A DNA stretch of 64,000 nucleotides from positions 202,318-266,317 of the forward strand of contig JAITVY010000035.1 in the NCBI GenBank assembly GCA_031285565.1. The letters run 5' to 3'. This DNA comes from Tannerella sp. (GTDB lineage: Bacteria > Bacteroidota > Bacteroidia > Bacteroidales > Tannerellaceae). Position 1 is the stretch's first letter, and each line of letters starts with the position of its first letter. The notes under the pieces were generated by a model. That model was not told where the DNA came from and ran no database searches. It saw only the letters and a list, made by a program, of their open reading frames with translations. Positions 1-11,039 of the stretch are shown one piece after another. Position numbers and translations under genes: made by a program.

Positions 1-1612
1 ACCACATTATAACGGTTATCAAACTGAAGGGTACTTTGTAATGCACCTAACGGTTGCAGTTTGATTACGAAATTTTGTGCCGACCCGTTGGATACTTCAT
101 TCGAAAACAGATTATTCCGGAGCTGGATCGTGTTCAACGTTCCTGTCGTAACGGTGCGGCTACCTATATTTATTGCCGTAGCTTCATGATTATCATTTAG
201 TTTGCTTGTAAGCCGTACGGTATTATGAAATATCCCGATATTAGCCGGACCCACTACATGAATTCCTATTCCCACTACTCCAGCCACATCACTTACCATA
301 CAATTGGAAATATTTCCGAGAGATTTTGATTCCGAATAGATTCCGACAGCCGATCCAGTCGAAGACTTGATATTCGTCACCGTGCAGGCATCCGGATTTA
401 CGGCAGAGCTTATGAATATTCCTACGGCATTGTATCCATCGACCCGGGTTCCACTTGATGTGATGTCCGAAGCATAACAGTTCTTAACGAGAGCCGGGGA
501 TGCTGTATTCACATTGTTTACGTAGATTCCTATAGACTGCATTCCAGCGCTCAACATACTGACTGTATCATTCAGGACTTCCAATTTAGCTGTATTACGA
601 GATAAGATATTTATACCGGCAAGTCCGAGAGTTGCCGATGTTCCATTGTTGGTCAACCCACTGACAAGATTCCTGTTTACTTTTATAGTTGCAGTACCAT
701 CGATACTAATGCCATCGATAGTAGTTCCTGCTGTGCTTTGATTGAGCATATTGCTGACTTTATTTCCGGAAATAGTCCATATACCAGTACCCGCAGTGTT
801 ATAAACACGAATGCCGTACATTCTGACATTTGTAGCAGTAGCGGATATATCTTTAACTACATTGCCTGTAATCGTGACATTAGCCGGATTGAGGGGAGTA
901 ACGAAAATACCGTATTGAGTAGTATTTGCAATAACATTGTTTAATATCTGTATATTATTACCTGTGGTGCTGTTGATTCCCAGATTACCATCGTGGATAT
1001 AGCAACCTTCTGCATGCAGGAAGTTCACTAAATAATTAAGAACCGTTCCCCCCGCTATCGCACGCTGAACTAATGCAAAATCCGTATTGAGCAAATGGAC
1101 TTCAGTACCATGGCTTGCACCTTCAAGACCGGCTTCCAATGTACGGATACTTGCACTGGCGGTAGCGTATGTATTGGTAAAAGCCAGTAGCGATGCTGCC
1201 GGGTTTGCTTCAGTAGCAGGAACAATACCATCGAAAGTTATATTGTTAGCTCCGGATAGTTTTACCAACGACCCGTTGATTGCTCCGCTGACACTCCGGC
1301 GTACTGTATTGTCGGTGGTTATGGTAAGCTTATATAGCGTACTGTTCGGCGCTGAGCCTTTGAACTCCACAGTAGTGGTCTCGACAAGATCACTACTAAT
1401 TATTAAAGTTGAGTTTCCGGTAAGTCCAAAGTTATTGTATGTATCTGCTGCTTCTTTCAGGGAAAGAAAATCCCCTGTCCCGTCCGGATTAATGGTATAA
1501 GATCCGTTCAAGGGCTCCGAAACTACTGCCTGGATAGTTGCGCCATTTGGTAAAAATGGTGATAAAATAAAAAGAATCAATGCAGTAAAGAACATTCCAT
1601 ATATTTTCATTT
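1..1612 (-). CDS. Partial (C-terminus off window) secreted right-handed beta-helix repeat protein
   Basis: Reverse-strand reading from about 1610: MKIYGMFFTALILFILSPFLPNGATIQAVV... then many N-x-x-x-I/V-T-G-N beta-helix coils, open to the window edge (so absent from the ORF track). Confidence 0.7.
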
Positions 1613-1865
1613 GCCTTAAACCTAAATTGCTATGCCCATTTTTACTTATTAGACATAATTTTATATTTTTATATCTGCTTGTCATAAAAAACAACCAACA
1701 ATCATCAAATGTTTAAAACTTACATATACAAAGTCTTCACTTTTTCTCCTAATAACCAGGGATAAGCATAGTTTATAGATACCCTGATTTTCTTTTTTAC
1801 ATGAAAAAGTCAACAAACAAATAACAAATCCGGTTCTATATAAGAGAAGTTATCATTCACTCATT

Positions 1866-3149
1866 ATGGAACTATTATACACTATTTCGATACTGATCAT
1901 CATAGCAACCATTTTTTCATATATAAATATACGCTTCCTGAAACTTCCCTCCACGATAGGAATTATGCTTATAGCTATTATATTCTCTGTTATCCTTGTT
2001 ATTACCGGAAGTTTTAGTCCCATACCACTACAAAAAGTACATCATTTGTTAGATGATATAAATTTTGCCCAGTTATTAATGGGAGGAATGTTATACTTCC
2101 TCCTTTTCGCAGGAGCCATACAAATCAATATCAATGACCTGAAAGAACAGAAAATATCAATTATCGTCTTTTCAACCTTAAGTGTAATCATATCCACTTT
2201 CGTAGTAGGATTCGGGTTATATTATATTTTCAGAGCCCTATTCCCCCTTATCGGAGTAACAACACCTCCCTTATTAATTTACTGCCTGCTGTTCGGAGCC
2301 CTGATTTCGCCTACCGACCCGATTGCAGTATTAAGCATTTTAAAAGAAGCCAAAGTATCCAAAGCATTAGAGACCAAAGTAACCGGCGAATCCTTATTCA
2401 ATGACGGGATGGCGGTAATTGCCTTTACTGTTATCTATAATATTGCCCGGGGAACCGAACATGTCAGCGATATTACGTTCGCTTCCATCAGTTGGTTATT
2501 GGTAAAAGAGATTGTAGGAGGCATATTGGTTGGTCTCACATTAGGATACACTGCTTTTCAGGCAATGGTACAGACCGGCGACAGTAAACTATCCGTATTA
2601 ATCACATTATCAGTCGTAATAGGAGGATATATAATCTCCCAGGCAATGGGTATATCAGGGCCTTTGACAATGGTATCCGCAGGACTGGTGGTAGGAAATG
2701 CCAACCGTAAATATTCGGAAATAAAACATCTTGAGAACAATTTCCTGCGCACATTCTGGGAATTAACGGATAATATTATGAATGCCATTCTCTTCCTTTT
2801 AATTGGATTCGAACTATTATTAGTTCCCGCATTGCAAGACTATTGGATAGTCGGCATTATTTCTATTGTAATGGTCTTAGTAGCACGTTATATTTCCATT
2901 AAAATACCTACTATGATTATTCCTTTCCGGGAAAAATACTCAAAAGAAACGATCATCATGCTTGTATGGGGAGGATTGCGGGGAGGAGTATCCATTGCGT
3001 TGGCACTTTCCATTACTGCCGAACAAGTATACAGGGATACGCTTGTTGCTGCAACCTATTTTGTGGTTGTATTCTCCATCATAGTACAGGGATTAACAAT
3101 CGGTAAAGTCGCAAAGAAAATCAGACACGAAGAAAAAGCACCTCAATAA
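1866..3149 (+). CDS. Na+/H+ antiporter, CPA1/NhaP-like
   Basis: Multi-TM protein with GALISPTDPIAVLSILKEAKVSKALETKVTGESLFNDGMAVIAF and LVWGGLRGGVSIALALS motifs. Confidence 0.9.
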   Translation: MELLYTISILIIIATIFSYINIRFLKLPSTIGIMLIAIIFSVILVITGSFSPIPLQKVHHLLDDINFAQLLMGGMLYFLLFAGAIQININDLKEQKISIIVFSTLSVIISTFVVGFGLYYIFRALFPLIGVTTPPLLIYCLLFGALISPTDPIAVLSILKEAKVSKALETKVTGESLFNDGMAVIAFTVIYNIARGTEHVSDITFASISWLLVKEIVGGILVGLTLGYTAFQAMVQTGDSKLSVLITLSVVIGGYIISQAMGISGPLTMVSAGLVVGNANRKYSEIKHLENNFLRTFWELTDNIMNAILFLLIGFELLLVPALQDYWIVGIISIVMVLVARYISIKIPTMIIPFREKYSKETIIMLVWGGLRGGVSIALALSITAEQVYRDTLVAATYFVVVFSIIVQGLTIGKVAKKIRHEEKAPQ

Positions 3150-3260
3150 CCATTTTTTTACATAATTAAAATATCAGTTGTAAAATTCAAAACTGCTTCT
3201 TACTTTTATGCCTCACTTTATAAAGATCATTCATTATTATCAGCATATCATTTCAATTTT

Positions 3261-3893
3261 ATGAAACACATAATAAATTTAGATACCTGGATACGAAAAG
3301 AACATTATTCTTTTTTTAAAGACTTCCAGGAATCTTTCTTCGGAATTACAGCAAATGTAGATTGCACAAAAGCATACAAGTATGCAAAAGACAATAACTT
3401 ATCTTTCTTCCTTTACTACATGTATAAATCACTGATTGCAGCAAATGCGATCGAAGAATTCAGATACCGCATAGAAGAAAACAAGGTCGTCTGTTATGAC
3501 AAGATACACGGGTCAACCACAGCTATGAATGCCGATGACGTGTTTGCCTTTGCATTTCTTGCTTATACCGATACATTCGATGAATACTATAAATTAGCTC
3601 AACAAGAGATGGCTAAAATCAAAACAATCTCCGGGATGAATATTAATGAAGATAACGGACGTCTGGATGTTATTCACTATTCTACAATACCCTGGATATC
3701 TTTTACATCCTTAACTTCCGAGCGAAACCAATCCCAGTCCGACAGTATTCCCAAAATGACATTCGGTAAATATTTTAAGGATGGTAACAAGCTACTGCTC
3801 CCTTTAGCAATCCAGGTTCATCATGGATTAATGGATGGCTTTCATGTAGGAAAGTATTACGAAATATTCCAACAATTATTAGATGAGAACTAA
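3261..3893 (+). CDS. Chloramphenicol acetyltransferase-like protein (CatA family)
   Basis: CAT active-site motif QVHHGLMDGFHV near C-terminus; about 210 aa. Confidence 0.85.
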   Translation: MKHIINLDTWIRKEHYSFFKDFQESFFGITANVDCTKAYKYAKDNNLSFFLYYMYKSLIAANAIEEFRYRIEENKVVCYDKIHGSTTAMNADDVFAFAFLAYTDTFDEYYKLAQQEMAKIKTISGMNINEDNGRLDVIHYSTIPWISFTSLTSERNQSQSDSIPKMTFGKYFKDGNKLLLPLAIQVHHGLMDGFHVGKYYEIFQQLLDEN

Positions 3894-3915
3894 AAACAAA
3901 AAATAATCTATCCGC

Positions 3916-5868
3916 ATGAAAAATATAATATTATCAACAGTATGCCTCATTACCCTATTATCCTGTAAAGAAACTGAAAAAAAGGATACAGATTCCGGCT
4001 ATCCGATCGAAGCCGTAAAACTGAATCAGGTAAAACTAACCGACGATTTCTGGTTGCCAAGAATACAGACCATGCAAAATAAAGTAATCAGATACGCCTT
4101 TGATAAATGTGATTCGGAAGGAAGACTGGATAACTTTGTGATAGCAGGCCGGGTTATTCATGGAGAAAAAGGCTGTGCACACGGTAAAATGCCGTTTGAT
4201 GATACGGATGTATACAAAACATTGGAAGGAGTCGCATATTCGTTGATCAGCAACCCCAATCCTGCATTGGAAGCATATTCTGATTCTGTAATTGCAATTA
4301 TAGCACAAGGACAGGAACCTGACGGATACCTGACGACATGGCGCACGATAAACCCGATGAAACCGACTTCGGATTGGGTACCGCCCGGACCCCGCTGGAG
4401 CAATCTGGATATCAGTCATGAATTATATAACAGCGGGCATTTATTTGAAGCGGCAGCCGCTCATTACCAAGCTACCGGAAAACGTAACTTACTCGACATT
4501 GCCCTTAAGAATGCCGATTTACTGCTGAAAGTCTTCGGAGATAGCATAAATGCAGTACCCGGTCATCAAATTGTTGAAACCGGGCTGATCAAATTATATC
4601 AAATCACCGGAAAAGAAGATTATCTGCATCTGGCTAAAAAGTTTCTCGACCTGCGGGGAGACGCATCTGCCCGGGAAATATGGGGTGCCGAGAATATCCA
4701 GGATCATCTCCCAATTCTTAAGCAGGACGAAGCCGTAGGTCATGCTGTACGGGCGGTATATATGTATGCAGGTATGACTGATATTGCTGCCATCTACAAA
4801 GATACAGCTTACCTGGAAGCAGTCCACAAACTTTGGGAAAATATGGTATATAAAAAGATGTATATAACCGGGGGAATCGGAGCCCGTCATCACCTGGAAA
4901 TGTTTGGCGATAACTACGAATTGCCTAACCTGACTGCTTATAGCGAAACCTGTGCGGCAATAGGCAGCGTTTATTGGAACGACCGGTTGTTCCGCCTCAC
5001 AGGAGACGCCAAATATTATGACATTGTGGAACGTACAATGTATAATGCCCTTATCGCAGGTATTTCGCTGGAAGGAACGGAATTCTTTTATCCGAATCCG
5101 TTGGAGTCGGACGGAAAATATGCTTTTAATAAAGGAGCCTGCACACGTGAACCCTGGTTTGACTGTTCATGTTGCCCAACCAACCTGATACGGTTCATAC
5201 CCTATGTTCCAAACCTTATATATGCCACTCAGGATGATAATATCTATATCAACCTTTTTATTTCAAATAAAGCATCGGTGCCCTTGCAGGGAAAAACTGT
5301 ACAGATTGATCAGGAAACCAGCTATCCCTGGGATGGAAATATAAAGATAAACATTTCACCCGGTGAGAAACGCCATTTCACTTTAAAGATCCGGATTCCA
5401 GAATGGGTCGAAAACAAGCCTGTTCCCGGTTCATTATACCATTATGCAGCAGAGTCCCCAAATGAATATAAAATACTGCTGGATGGTGAAGAAATCAAGG
5501 GCGAGCTGAATAAAGGTTATTTTGAAATAAGCAGGGAATGGTCGGGCAACAGCCAGATTGAACTCACTTTGCCTATGCAGGTTAAGCACGTGGTTGCCAA
5601 CGATAAGGTAGCGGATCTAAAAAACCTGATGTCCATTGAATACGGACCATTGGTCTATTGTGCTGAAGAAATAGACAATAAAGGAAACTTCGATAAAATA
5701 AGATTTTCACCGGATGATACCTTTTCTGTAGAAAAGAATCCGGAATTTCTTGGTGGAATAAATCTTATCAGAAAAAAGGAAAATAACAACGAATACTCTT
5801 TTATCCCTTATTATGCCTGGTCTAACCGGGGAGTCGGAAGAATGAAAGTTTGGTTTGATAAGGAATAA
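3916..5868 (+). CDS. Lipoprotein glycoside hydrolase, GH127/DUF1680 type (beta-L-arabinofuranosidase-like)
   Basis: SPII signal LLSC; ARHHLEMFGDNYELPN; WFDCSCCPTNLIRF Cys cluster typical of GH127-like enzymes. Confidence 0.8.
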   Translation: MKNIILSTVCLITLLSCKETEKKDTDSGYPIEAVKLNQVKLTDDFWLPRIQTMQNKVIRYAFDKCDSEGRLDNFVIAGRVIHGEKGCAHGKMPFDDTDVYKTLEGVAYSLISNPNPALEAYSDSVIAIIAQGQEPDGYLTTWRTINPMKPTSDWVPPGPRWSNLDISHELYNSGHLFEAAAAHYQATGKRNLLDIALKNADLLLKVFGDSINAVPGHQIVETGLIKLYQITGKEDYLHLAKKFLDLRGDASAREIWGAENIQDHLPILKQDEAVGHAVRAVYMYAGMTDIAAIYKDTAYLEAVHKLWENMVYKKMYITGGIGARHHLEMFGDNYELPNLTAYSETCAAIGSVYWNDRLFRLTGDAKYYDIVERTMYNALIAGISLEGTEFFYPNPLESDGKYAFNKGACTREPWFDCSCCPTNLIRFIPYVPNLIYATQDDNIYINLFISNKASVPLQGKTVQIDQETSYPWDGNIKINISPGEKRHFTLKIRIPEWVENKPVPGSLYHYAAESPNEYKILLDGEEIKGELNKGYFEISREWSGNSQIELTLPMQVKHVVANDKVADLKNLMSIEYGPLVYCAEEIDNKGNFDKIRFSPDDTFSVEKNPEFLGGINLIRKKENNNEYSFIPYYAWSNRGVGRMKVWFDKE

Positions 5869-5950
5869 TATTTCCGAAAAAGCAGACATTTAGAATATCT
5901 GTGATCAGGAAACTCGCGCTAAAAAGCAGAGATACTTATATAAATGCTTT

Positions 5951-6047
5951 TTAGATTACCGAATAAAGACCTTTTATTCGGGCGGACAAAGACCCTTTAG
6001 ATTACCGGACAAAGACCTTTTGTTCGGGCGGACAAAAGGTCTTTGTC
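5951..6047. repeat. Two tandem 46-bp units, each with a hairpin, ending in a 16-bp perfect inverted repeat (possible transcription end)
   Basis: CCGAATAAA/TTTATTCGG in unit 1; GACAAAGACCTTTTGT (6008-6023) / ACAAAAGGTCTTTGTC (6032-6047). Confidence 0.75.
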
Positions 6048-6323
6048 TGAACACTTGTAATTTCCAAACTTGTGTCTCTTTCATTATCAATTATCCCTTT
6101 TTCTTTCTCTTCTCTCATTTTCAATTTTCCACTTTCAATTTTCAATTAAAATCCACTTTTAGGGGCTAGGGGTCCATTTTTTCCTTCAGTAGTTAGAGGT
6201 TTAATCTCAATACTATCTCATTCTGTCTACAAAATCATCACTTCTGTCTATAATCTCCCGGGAGCATTGATGTGTATCCTACTTTTGAGCCTATAACACT
6301 AACAAAATTTAATTTTACACATC

Positions 6324-8657
6324 ATGTTCAAAACAACAAAAATCATCCTTTCGTTTCTTTTTCTGATATCTTTAAGCCTCAAGGCGCAAAACACAGAAAC
6401 GACACAAATTATCCGGGGAACAGTCACTGATGCTGCATCAGGTACACCACTACCCTATGTGACCATCATCATTTCGGATCTGCCGGGTACAGGCGCCGTA
6501 ACAGACAGCGTAGGAAAATTTGTAATAAACCAGATTCCCATAGGCCGCCATACTGTACAGGCATCCTTTATAGGATATGAACCTGCTGTATTCAACGAAG
6601 TGCTGGTAACATCAGCCAAAGAGACATTCCTCGAATTTTCGCTGAAAGAAAATATACAACAACTCAACGAAGTGGTAGTACGCCCCAAAACCAATAAAGA
6701 CCAGCCCCTCAACACCATGGCACTGGCGGGCGGACGTATGCTTAGTGTCGAAGAAGCCAGCCGGTTTGCAGGAGGAATGGATGATCCGGCAAGACTGGTA
6801 AGTTCGTTTGCCGGTATTGCTTCAAGCGTGGCTAGCAATGGTATTTCTATCCATGGTAATGCACCCAGCCTGTTACAATGGCGGTTCGAAGGTGTAGAAA
6901 TTCCCAACCCGAACCATTTTGCCGATATTAACACATTAGGCGGAGGGATAATGTCATCACTAAGTAGCAATGTATTAGGAAATTCCGATTTCTTCACAGG
7001 AGCTTTTCCTGCCGAATATAATAACGCCGTTTCGGGGGTTTTCGATATGAATTTACGGAATGGGAACAATCGGAAAATGGAAAATGCCGTACAATTGGGT
7101 ATTTTAGGATTAGATATCGCTTCAGAAGGTCCGCTAAGCAAAAAAAGTGATGCATCCTATATCTTCAACTACCGCTACTCTACCATGGAATTACTAAAAC
7201 TGGCGAATGATATCAAATATCAGGATCTTAACTTTAAAGTGAACATGCCTACCCGGAATGCCGGAACTTTTTCCGTATGGGGTACAGGTTATATTGATAA
7301 AATTGATGAATTTGAAGATAACCCCGCAGAATGGGAATACCATGATGATAATAAACAATCCATAGCCAAACAATATTCTGCAGCAGTAGGTATAAGCCAT
7401 CGCTACCTGTTCCGAAACTATTCTTCACTGAAGACAACATTGGCTGCAACCCATGCACAACAAAATGCGGATGAATATGTATATGATGAGGACATGACAT
7501 CAAACCGTTTTATGGATTTTAAAACAAAAAACACAAATATCATTTTTACAACAGCCTATAACCGGAAGTTTAGTTCAAGACTCACAACCAAAAGCGGATT
7601 TACCTACACGCAGATGTTTTATGATATGAACATGAAACTGTCTCCATTCGAAAATGAGCCTTTACAAACGATTTCGTCCGGAAACGGTAATACAAGCCTG
7701 GTTTCAGCTTATATCAGTTCCGTAATAGGGTTAAGCGACAAGGTGACAATGAATCTGGGAGTAAATGCACAATACCTTACATTAAATAACAACTGGACTA
7801 TAGAACCACGTACGTCTATTAAGTGGCAAATGACCCCTAAATCGTCACTCGCACTGGCATACGGACTACATAGCCGTATGGAAAAAATGGATGTTTACTT
7901 TGTAAAGACACCTGCAACTGGGGATGAATTGGTTAACAAGAACCTGGACTTCACAAAAGCGCACCATATAATGCTCTCATATAACTATAAAATATCAGAT
8001 GACATGAGCCTGAGAATCGAACCCTATTTCCAATATATATTCGATGTGCCGGTTATTGCCGACAGCTCATATTCTATCCTGAACCGCAAAACCTTCTATG
8101 TTGAAGATGTGCTTGTAAATAGAGGCAAAGGACGTAATATTGGAATCGACATCACGCTTGAAAAATATTTAAGCCGGGGATTCTACTATATGATCACCGC
8201 ATCATTCTTCGATTCAAAATACCGCGGAGGTGACGGAGAATGGTACGACACCCGCTTTAACCGCAACTATATCGCAAACGCACTTATCGGAAAAGAATGG
8301 ATGGTAGGCAGTAAGAAACAGAATATGCTCAGTCTTAATCTGAAATTCACCTATCAGGGAGGCGACCGCCACTCACCTGTTGACATGGAAGCGACCAACA
8401 ATCATCCGGATAAAGAGGTGATGTATGACGAAACAAAGCCTTTCAGCGAACAATATCCTTCTATGTTTATTATGAATGCATCAGCAAGTTTCAAAATAAA
8501 TAAACGTAAAGTATCACATGAGTTTGCGGTAAAAACAATTAATGCAACCGGCACCAAAGATTATTACGGATATGGATATAACATGAAAACCGGAGAGGTT
8601 GAAAAACTCGACAACTCTATGGCTATACCCAACATCTATTATAAATTAAACTTTTAA
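6324..8657 (+). CDS. TonB-dependent receptor with N-terminal carboxypeptidase-regulatory-like domain
   Basis: IRGTVTDAASGTPLPYVTI..., plug region, C-terminal beta-barrel ending in aromatic KLNF. Confidence 0.85.
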   Translation: MFKTTKIILSFLFLISLSLKAQNTETTQIIRGTVTDAASGTPLPYVTIIISDLPGTGAVTDSVGKFVINQIPIGRHTVQASFIGYEPAVFNEVLVTSAKETFLEFSLKENIQQLNEVVVRPKTNKDQPLNTMALAGGRMLSVEEASRFAGGMDDPARLVSSFAGIASSVASNGISIHGNAPSLLQWRFEGVEIPNPNHFADINTLGGGIMSSLSSNVLGNSDFFTGAFPAEYNNAVSGVFDMNLRNGNNRKMENAVQLGILGLDIASEGPLSKKSDASYIFNYRYSTMELLKLANDIKYQDLNFKVNMPTRNAGTFSVWGTGYIDKIDEFEDNPAEWEYHDDNKQSIAKQYSAAVGISHRYLFRNYSSLKTTLAATHAQQNADEYVYDEDMTSNRFMDFKTKNTNIIFTTAYNRKFSSRLTTKSGFTYTQMFYDMNMKLSPFENEPLQTISSGNGNTSLVSAYISSVIGLSDKVTMNLGVNAQYLTLNNNWTIEPRTSIKWQMTPKSSLALAYGLHSRMEKMDVYFVKTPATGDELVNKNLDFTKAHHIMLSYNYKISDDMSLRIEPYFQYIFDVPVIADSSYSILNRKTFYVEDVLVNRGKGRNIGIDITLEKYLSRGFYYMITASFFDSKYRGGDGEWYDTRFNRNYIANALIGKEWMVGSKKQNMLSLNLKFTYQGGDRHSPVDMEATNNHPDKEVMYDETKPFSEQYPSMFIMNASASFKINKRKVSHEFAVKTINATGTKDYYGYGYNMKTGEVEKLDNSMAIPNIYYKLNF

Positions 8658-8708
8658 TAACTATCCCCTTATCGTATTCTGATATTTAAAGAAGAAGATC
8701 GGGGGATA

Positions 8709-10949
8709 TTAATTTATATCTTTTATCTGGGATGCATTAACAAACAGTACATCCCCAATCCCATCAAAACTGGTAAAGAACTTTTCAGATTTATGCCGGA
8801 TATCCTTATCATGGAAACCGATAATGGTTAAACCAGCTTCACGCGATTGGAGGGTTACGATATCTTTCAATGATTCTCCTTCCCTGATAATCACAATTTC
8901 CACATTTGCCATAGTAATAGGCATTCTTCCGGCTTCAATTAATTCTTCCAGCTTCTTTTTCAACAGATCCGTTTGCTCGTTTGTAGTGGTAACAAATATC
9001 CTTATAGCGCTTTTACTCCAGTCTGGATGTGAGAGAATTATATAGCCCAATAAAATCATCAGACTAATATTTTCATCCTCAGCCTCACCTGTCCATACAT
9101 GTATACCATTCCGTGTACGCAACGGGTAATTAGATCCTGCATAGATACAAACATCAAAATTTCCAGCCTTAACCAACTCTATATTGTCTAGTATCCGTTC
9201 AAGTTCTTTCGGATTACTTTTAGCATATTCAAATAAGATCATATTATTATCCATTCCCGATATAGAAGGAGTCTGAATTACCTGAGCAATAGCAGAAGTA
9301 TAAGACGGCGAAATCATCGTATCAATATATAGCGAACTCTCATTATCCTTTTGACGGGTAATCAGTTTTGCCTGGATCTCCTGAGCTTCTGCATGAGTCT
9401 GTTTATTATAATAACCCTCTATAAAATGAAAATAAGTCCCGAATCCATGTTGATAACCAATCCATTTCATCAGGTCAAGAACTTTATCCCTTTCAAATGA
9501 ATTAGGAGATATACAAATAACCGAAGGTCGCCATTCTTTCTCTTCTACTGCCGATTGCTGCTTTTGCATAAACACACGTATACGCCTGTTTATCTGGAAA
9601 AGAGCCCCCGAGATAATATCCACAAGACCTTTCTGGTTCTTATTAGAATGCTCAATAATCAGGTAGAGTATGACGATTACCGTATAGGCAACCAGCGTAT
9701 AAACAGGATTAATCATGAACATAACCCACACAGAGAGTATAAAACCAGCCAAAGAAATATACCATTTTGATTTAAAACGCGGGCGGTACGATGGGGAGGA
9801 ACCGAAATGATTCAGGAAAGAAATTAAACACAATGTTCCGTATGAGATCAGGAAAAACATTGAGATAACTTCCGCAACCATATCAATACTTCCTGTCGAA
9901 ACAAAAATTAATGCAATTACAAAAGATACCAATGAAGCATTTACAGGCTCTGCCTTTTCACCTTTTCCCTTTGCAAAAAACTGATTGAACCGTTTCATCG
10001 GAAAACTCTCGTCACGTGCTATAGCTTGCAAGGTACGTGGGGCGACAAGTATTGAACCTAACGCCGAAGAAAACGTTGCTGCGGCCAAGCCCATGGGAAT
10101 AATAATATTTCCAAATAAAGCAATCCGCGACATAATTAACTGGTCACTTACCAAATCAGCCTGAGAAGCAGATACCGATAATTTCCAAATAACCAGTATA
10201 TAAACGAGTAACCCCACAACAGTTCCACCGATAGTACCGATGGGGATCGACTTTCCGGGACTCTTTAGGTCACCACTCAAACCCACTCCGGCAGTCATTC
10301 CTGTAAATGCAGGAAAACAAATAGCAAATATCACAAACAATTTATCATGATTAAAAAAACCGAAGTTTTGTGTAAAATAAGAGGTCATTTCTCCATCGGC
10401 TGCAATTGGTTTTCCGATAAAGAAAAAGAATAAAGAAGCAAATAACAGGAAACATACCGCATACAACATTTTCATACCCGTACCTACTCCCCTGATAATA
10501 ACAACCGCCCCTAAAAAAACTAAAGATGGTATACTAATAGCCTGCCTGGGCAATTCATAACCAAAATAATCCGACCACCAATTGAAAAAAGGTGTAAAAG
10601 CCTCCGTAAAAGCGATAATATAAAATGCAATACTGATAGCCTGCGAGAAAAACAATGCGACACCGATAGTTGAACCGATTTTCAATCCGAACGACCGGGA
10701 TATGATATAATATTCACCCCCGCCTTCTACCTGACGGTTAGTAGCGATTTCCGAAATCGCCAGCGCAGTTGGAATGGTAATCATATGCCCCATAATTACA
10801 ATAAGCAATGTTCCCAGAAGACCAACATTGCCGACTGCCATACCAAAACGCAGAAAAAGGACTGCCCCCAGAACGGTAGAAATGGAAGTAAAAAATACAG
10901 CGGATGTACCTAAACTTTTTTGATGTGTTGTAAATTTATCTTGAGTCAT
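8709..10949 (-). CDS. APC-superfamily / SLC12 (cation-chloride cotransporter)-like permease with cytosolic C-terminal domain
   Basis: GTSAVFFTSISTVLGAVLFLRFGMAVG; EGGGEYYIISRSFG; about 12 TM; long soluble C-terminus. Confidence 0.8.
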   Translation of the reverse strand: MTQDKFTTHQKSLGTSAVFFTSISTVLGAVLFLRFGMAVGNVGLLGTLLIVIMGHMITIPTALAISEIATNRQVEGGGEYYIISRSFGLKIGSTIGVALFFSQAISIAFYIIAFTEAFTPFFNWWSDYFGYELPRQAISIPSLVFLGAVVIIRGVGTGMKMLYAVCFLLFASLFFFFIGKPIAADGEMTSYFTQNFGFFNHDKLFVIFAICFPAFTGMTAGVGLSGDLKSPGKSIPIGTIGGTVVGLLVYILVIWKLSVSASQADLVSDQLIMSRIALFGNIIIPMGLAAATFSSALGSILVAPRTLQAIARDESFPMKRFNQFFAKGKGEKAEPVNASLVSFVIALIFVSTGSIDMVAEVISMFFLISYGTLCLISFLNHFGSSPSYRPRFKSKWYISLAGFILSVWVMFMINPVYTLVAYTVIVILYLIIEHSNKNQKGLVDIISGALFQINRRIRVFMQKQQSAVEEKEWRPSVICISPNSFERDKVLDLMKWIGYQHGFGTYFHFIEGYYNKQTHAEAQEIQAKLITRQKDNESSLYIDTMISPSYTSAIAQVIQTPSISGMDNNMILFEYAKSNPKELERILDNIELVKAGNFDVCIYAGSNYPLRTRNGIHVWTGEAEDENISLMILLGYIILSHPDWSKSAIRIFVTTTNEQTDLLKKKLEELIEAGRMPITMANVEIVIIREGESLKDIVTLQSREAGLTIIGFHDKDIRHKSEKFFTSFDGIGDVLFVNASQIKDIN

Positions 10950-11039
10950 AACGTTTTATTTGCAATATCAATCAGTAGCCAAAACAGCATACTCCTTTTG
11001 ACTTGTCCCCCTTCAGAAGCCAGGGAGTGTATTTCATTT

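Noticed and set aside
738-1500. Two + strand ORFs (68 and 137 aa)
   Set aside because: Antisense to the long open minus-strand beta-helix frame
6455-7141. 228-aa minus ORF
   Set aside because: Shadow of the TonB receptor gene; no domain features
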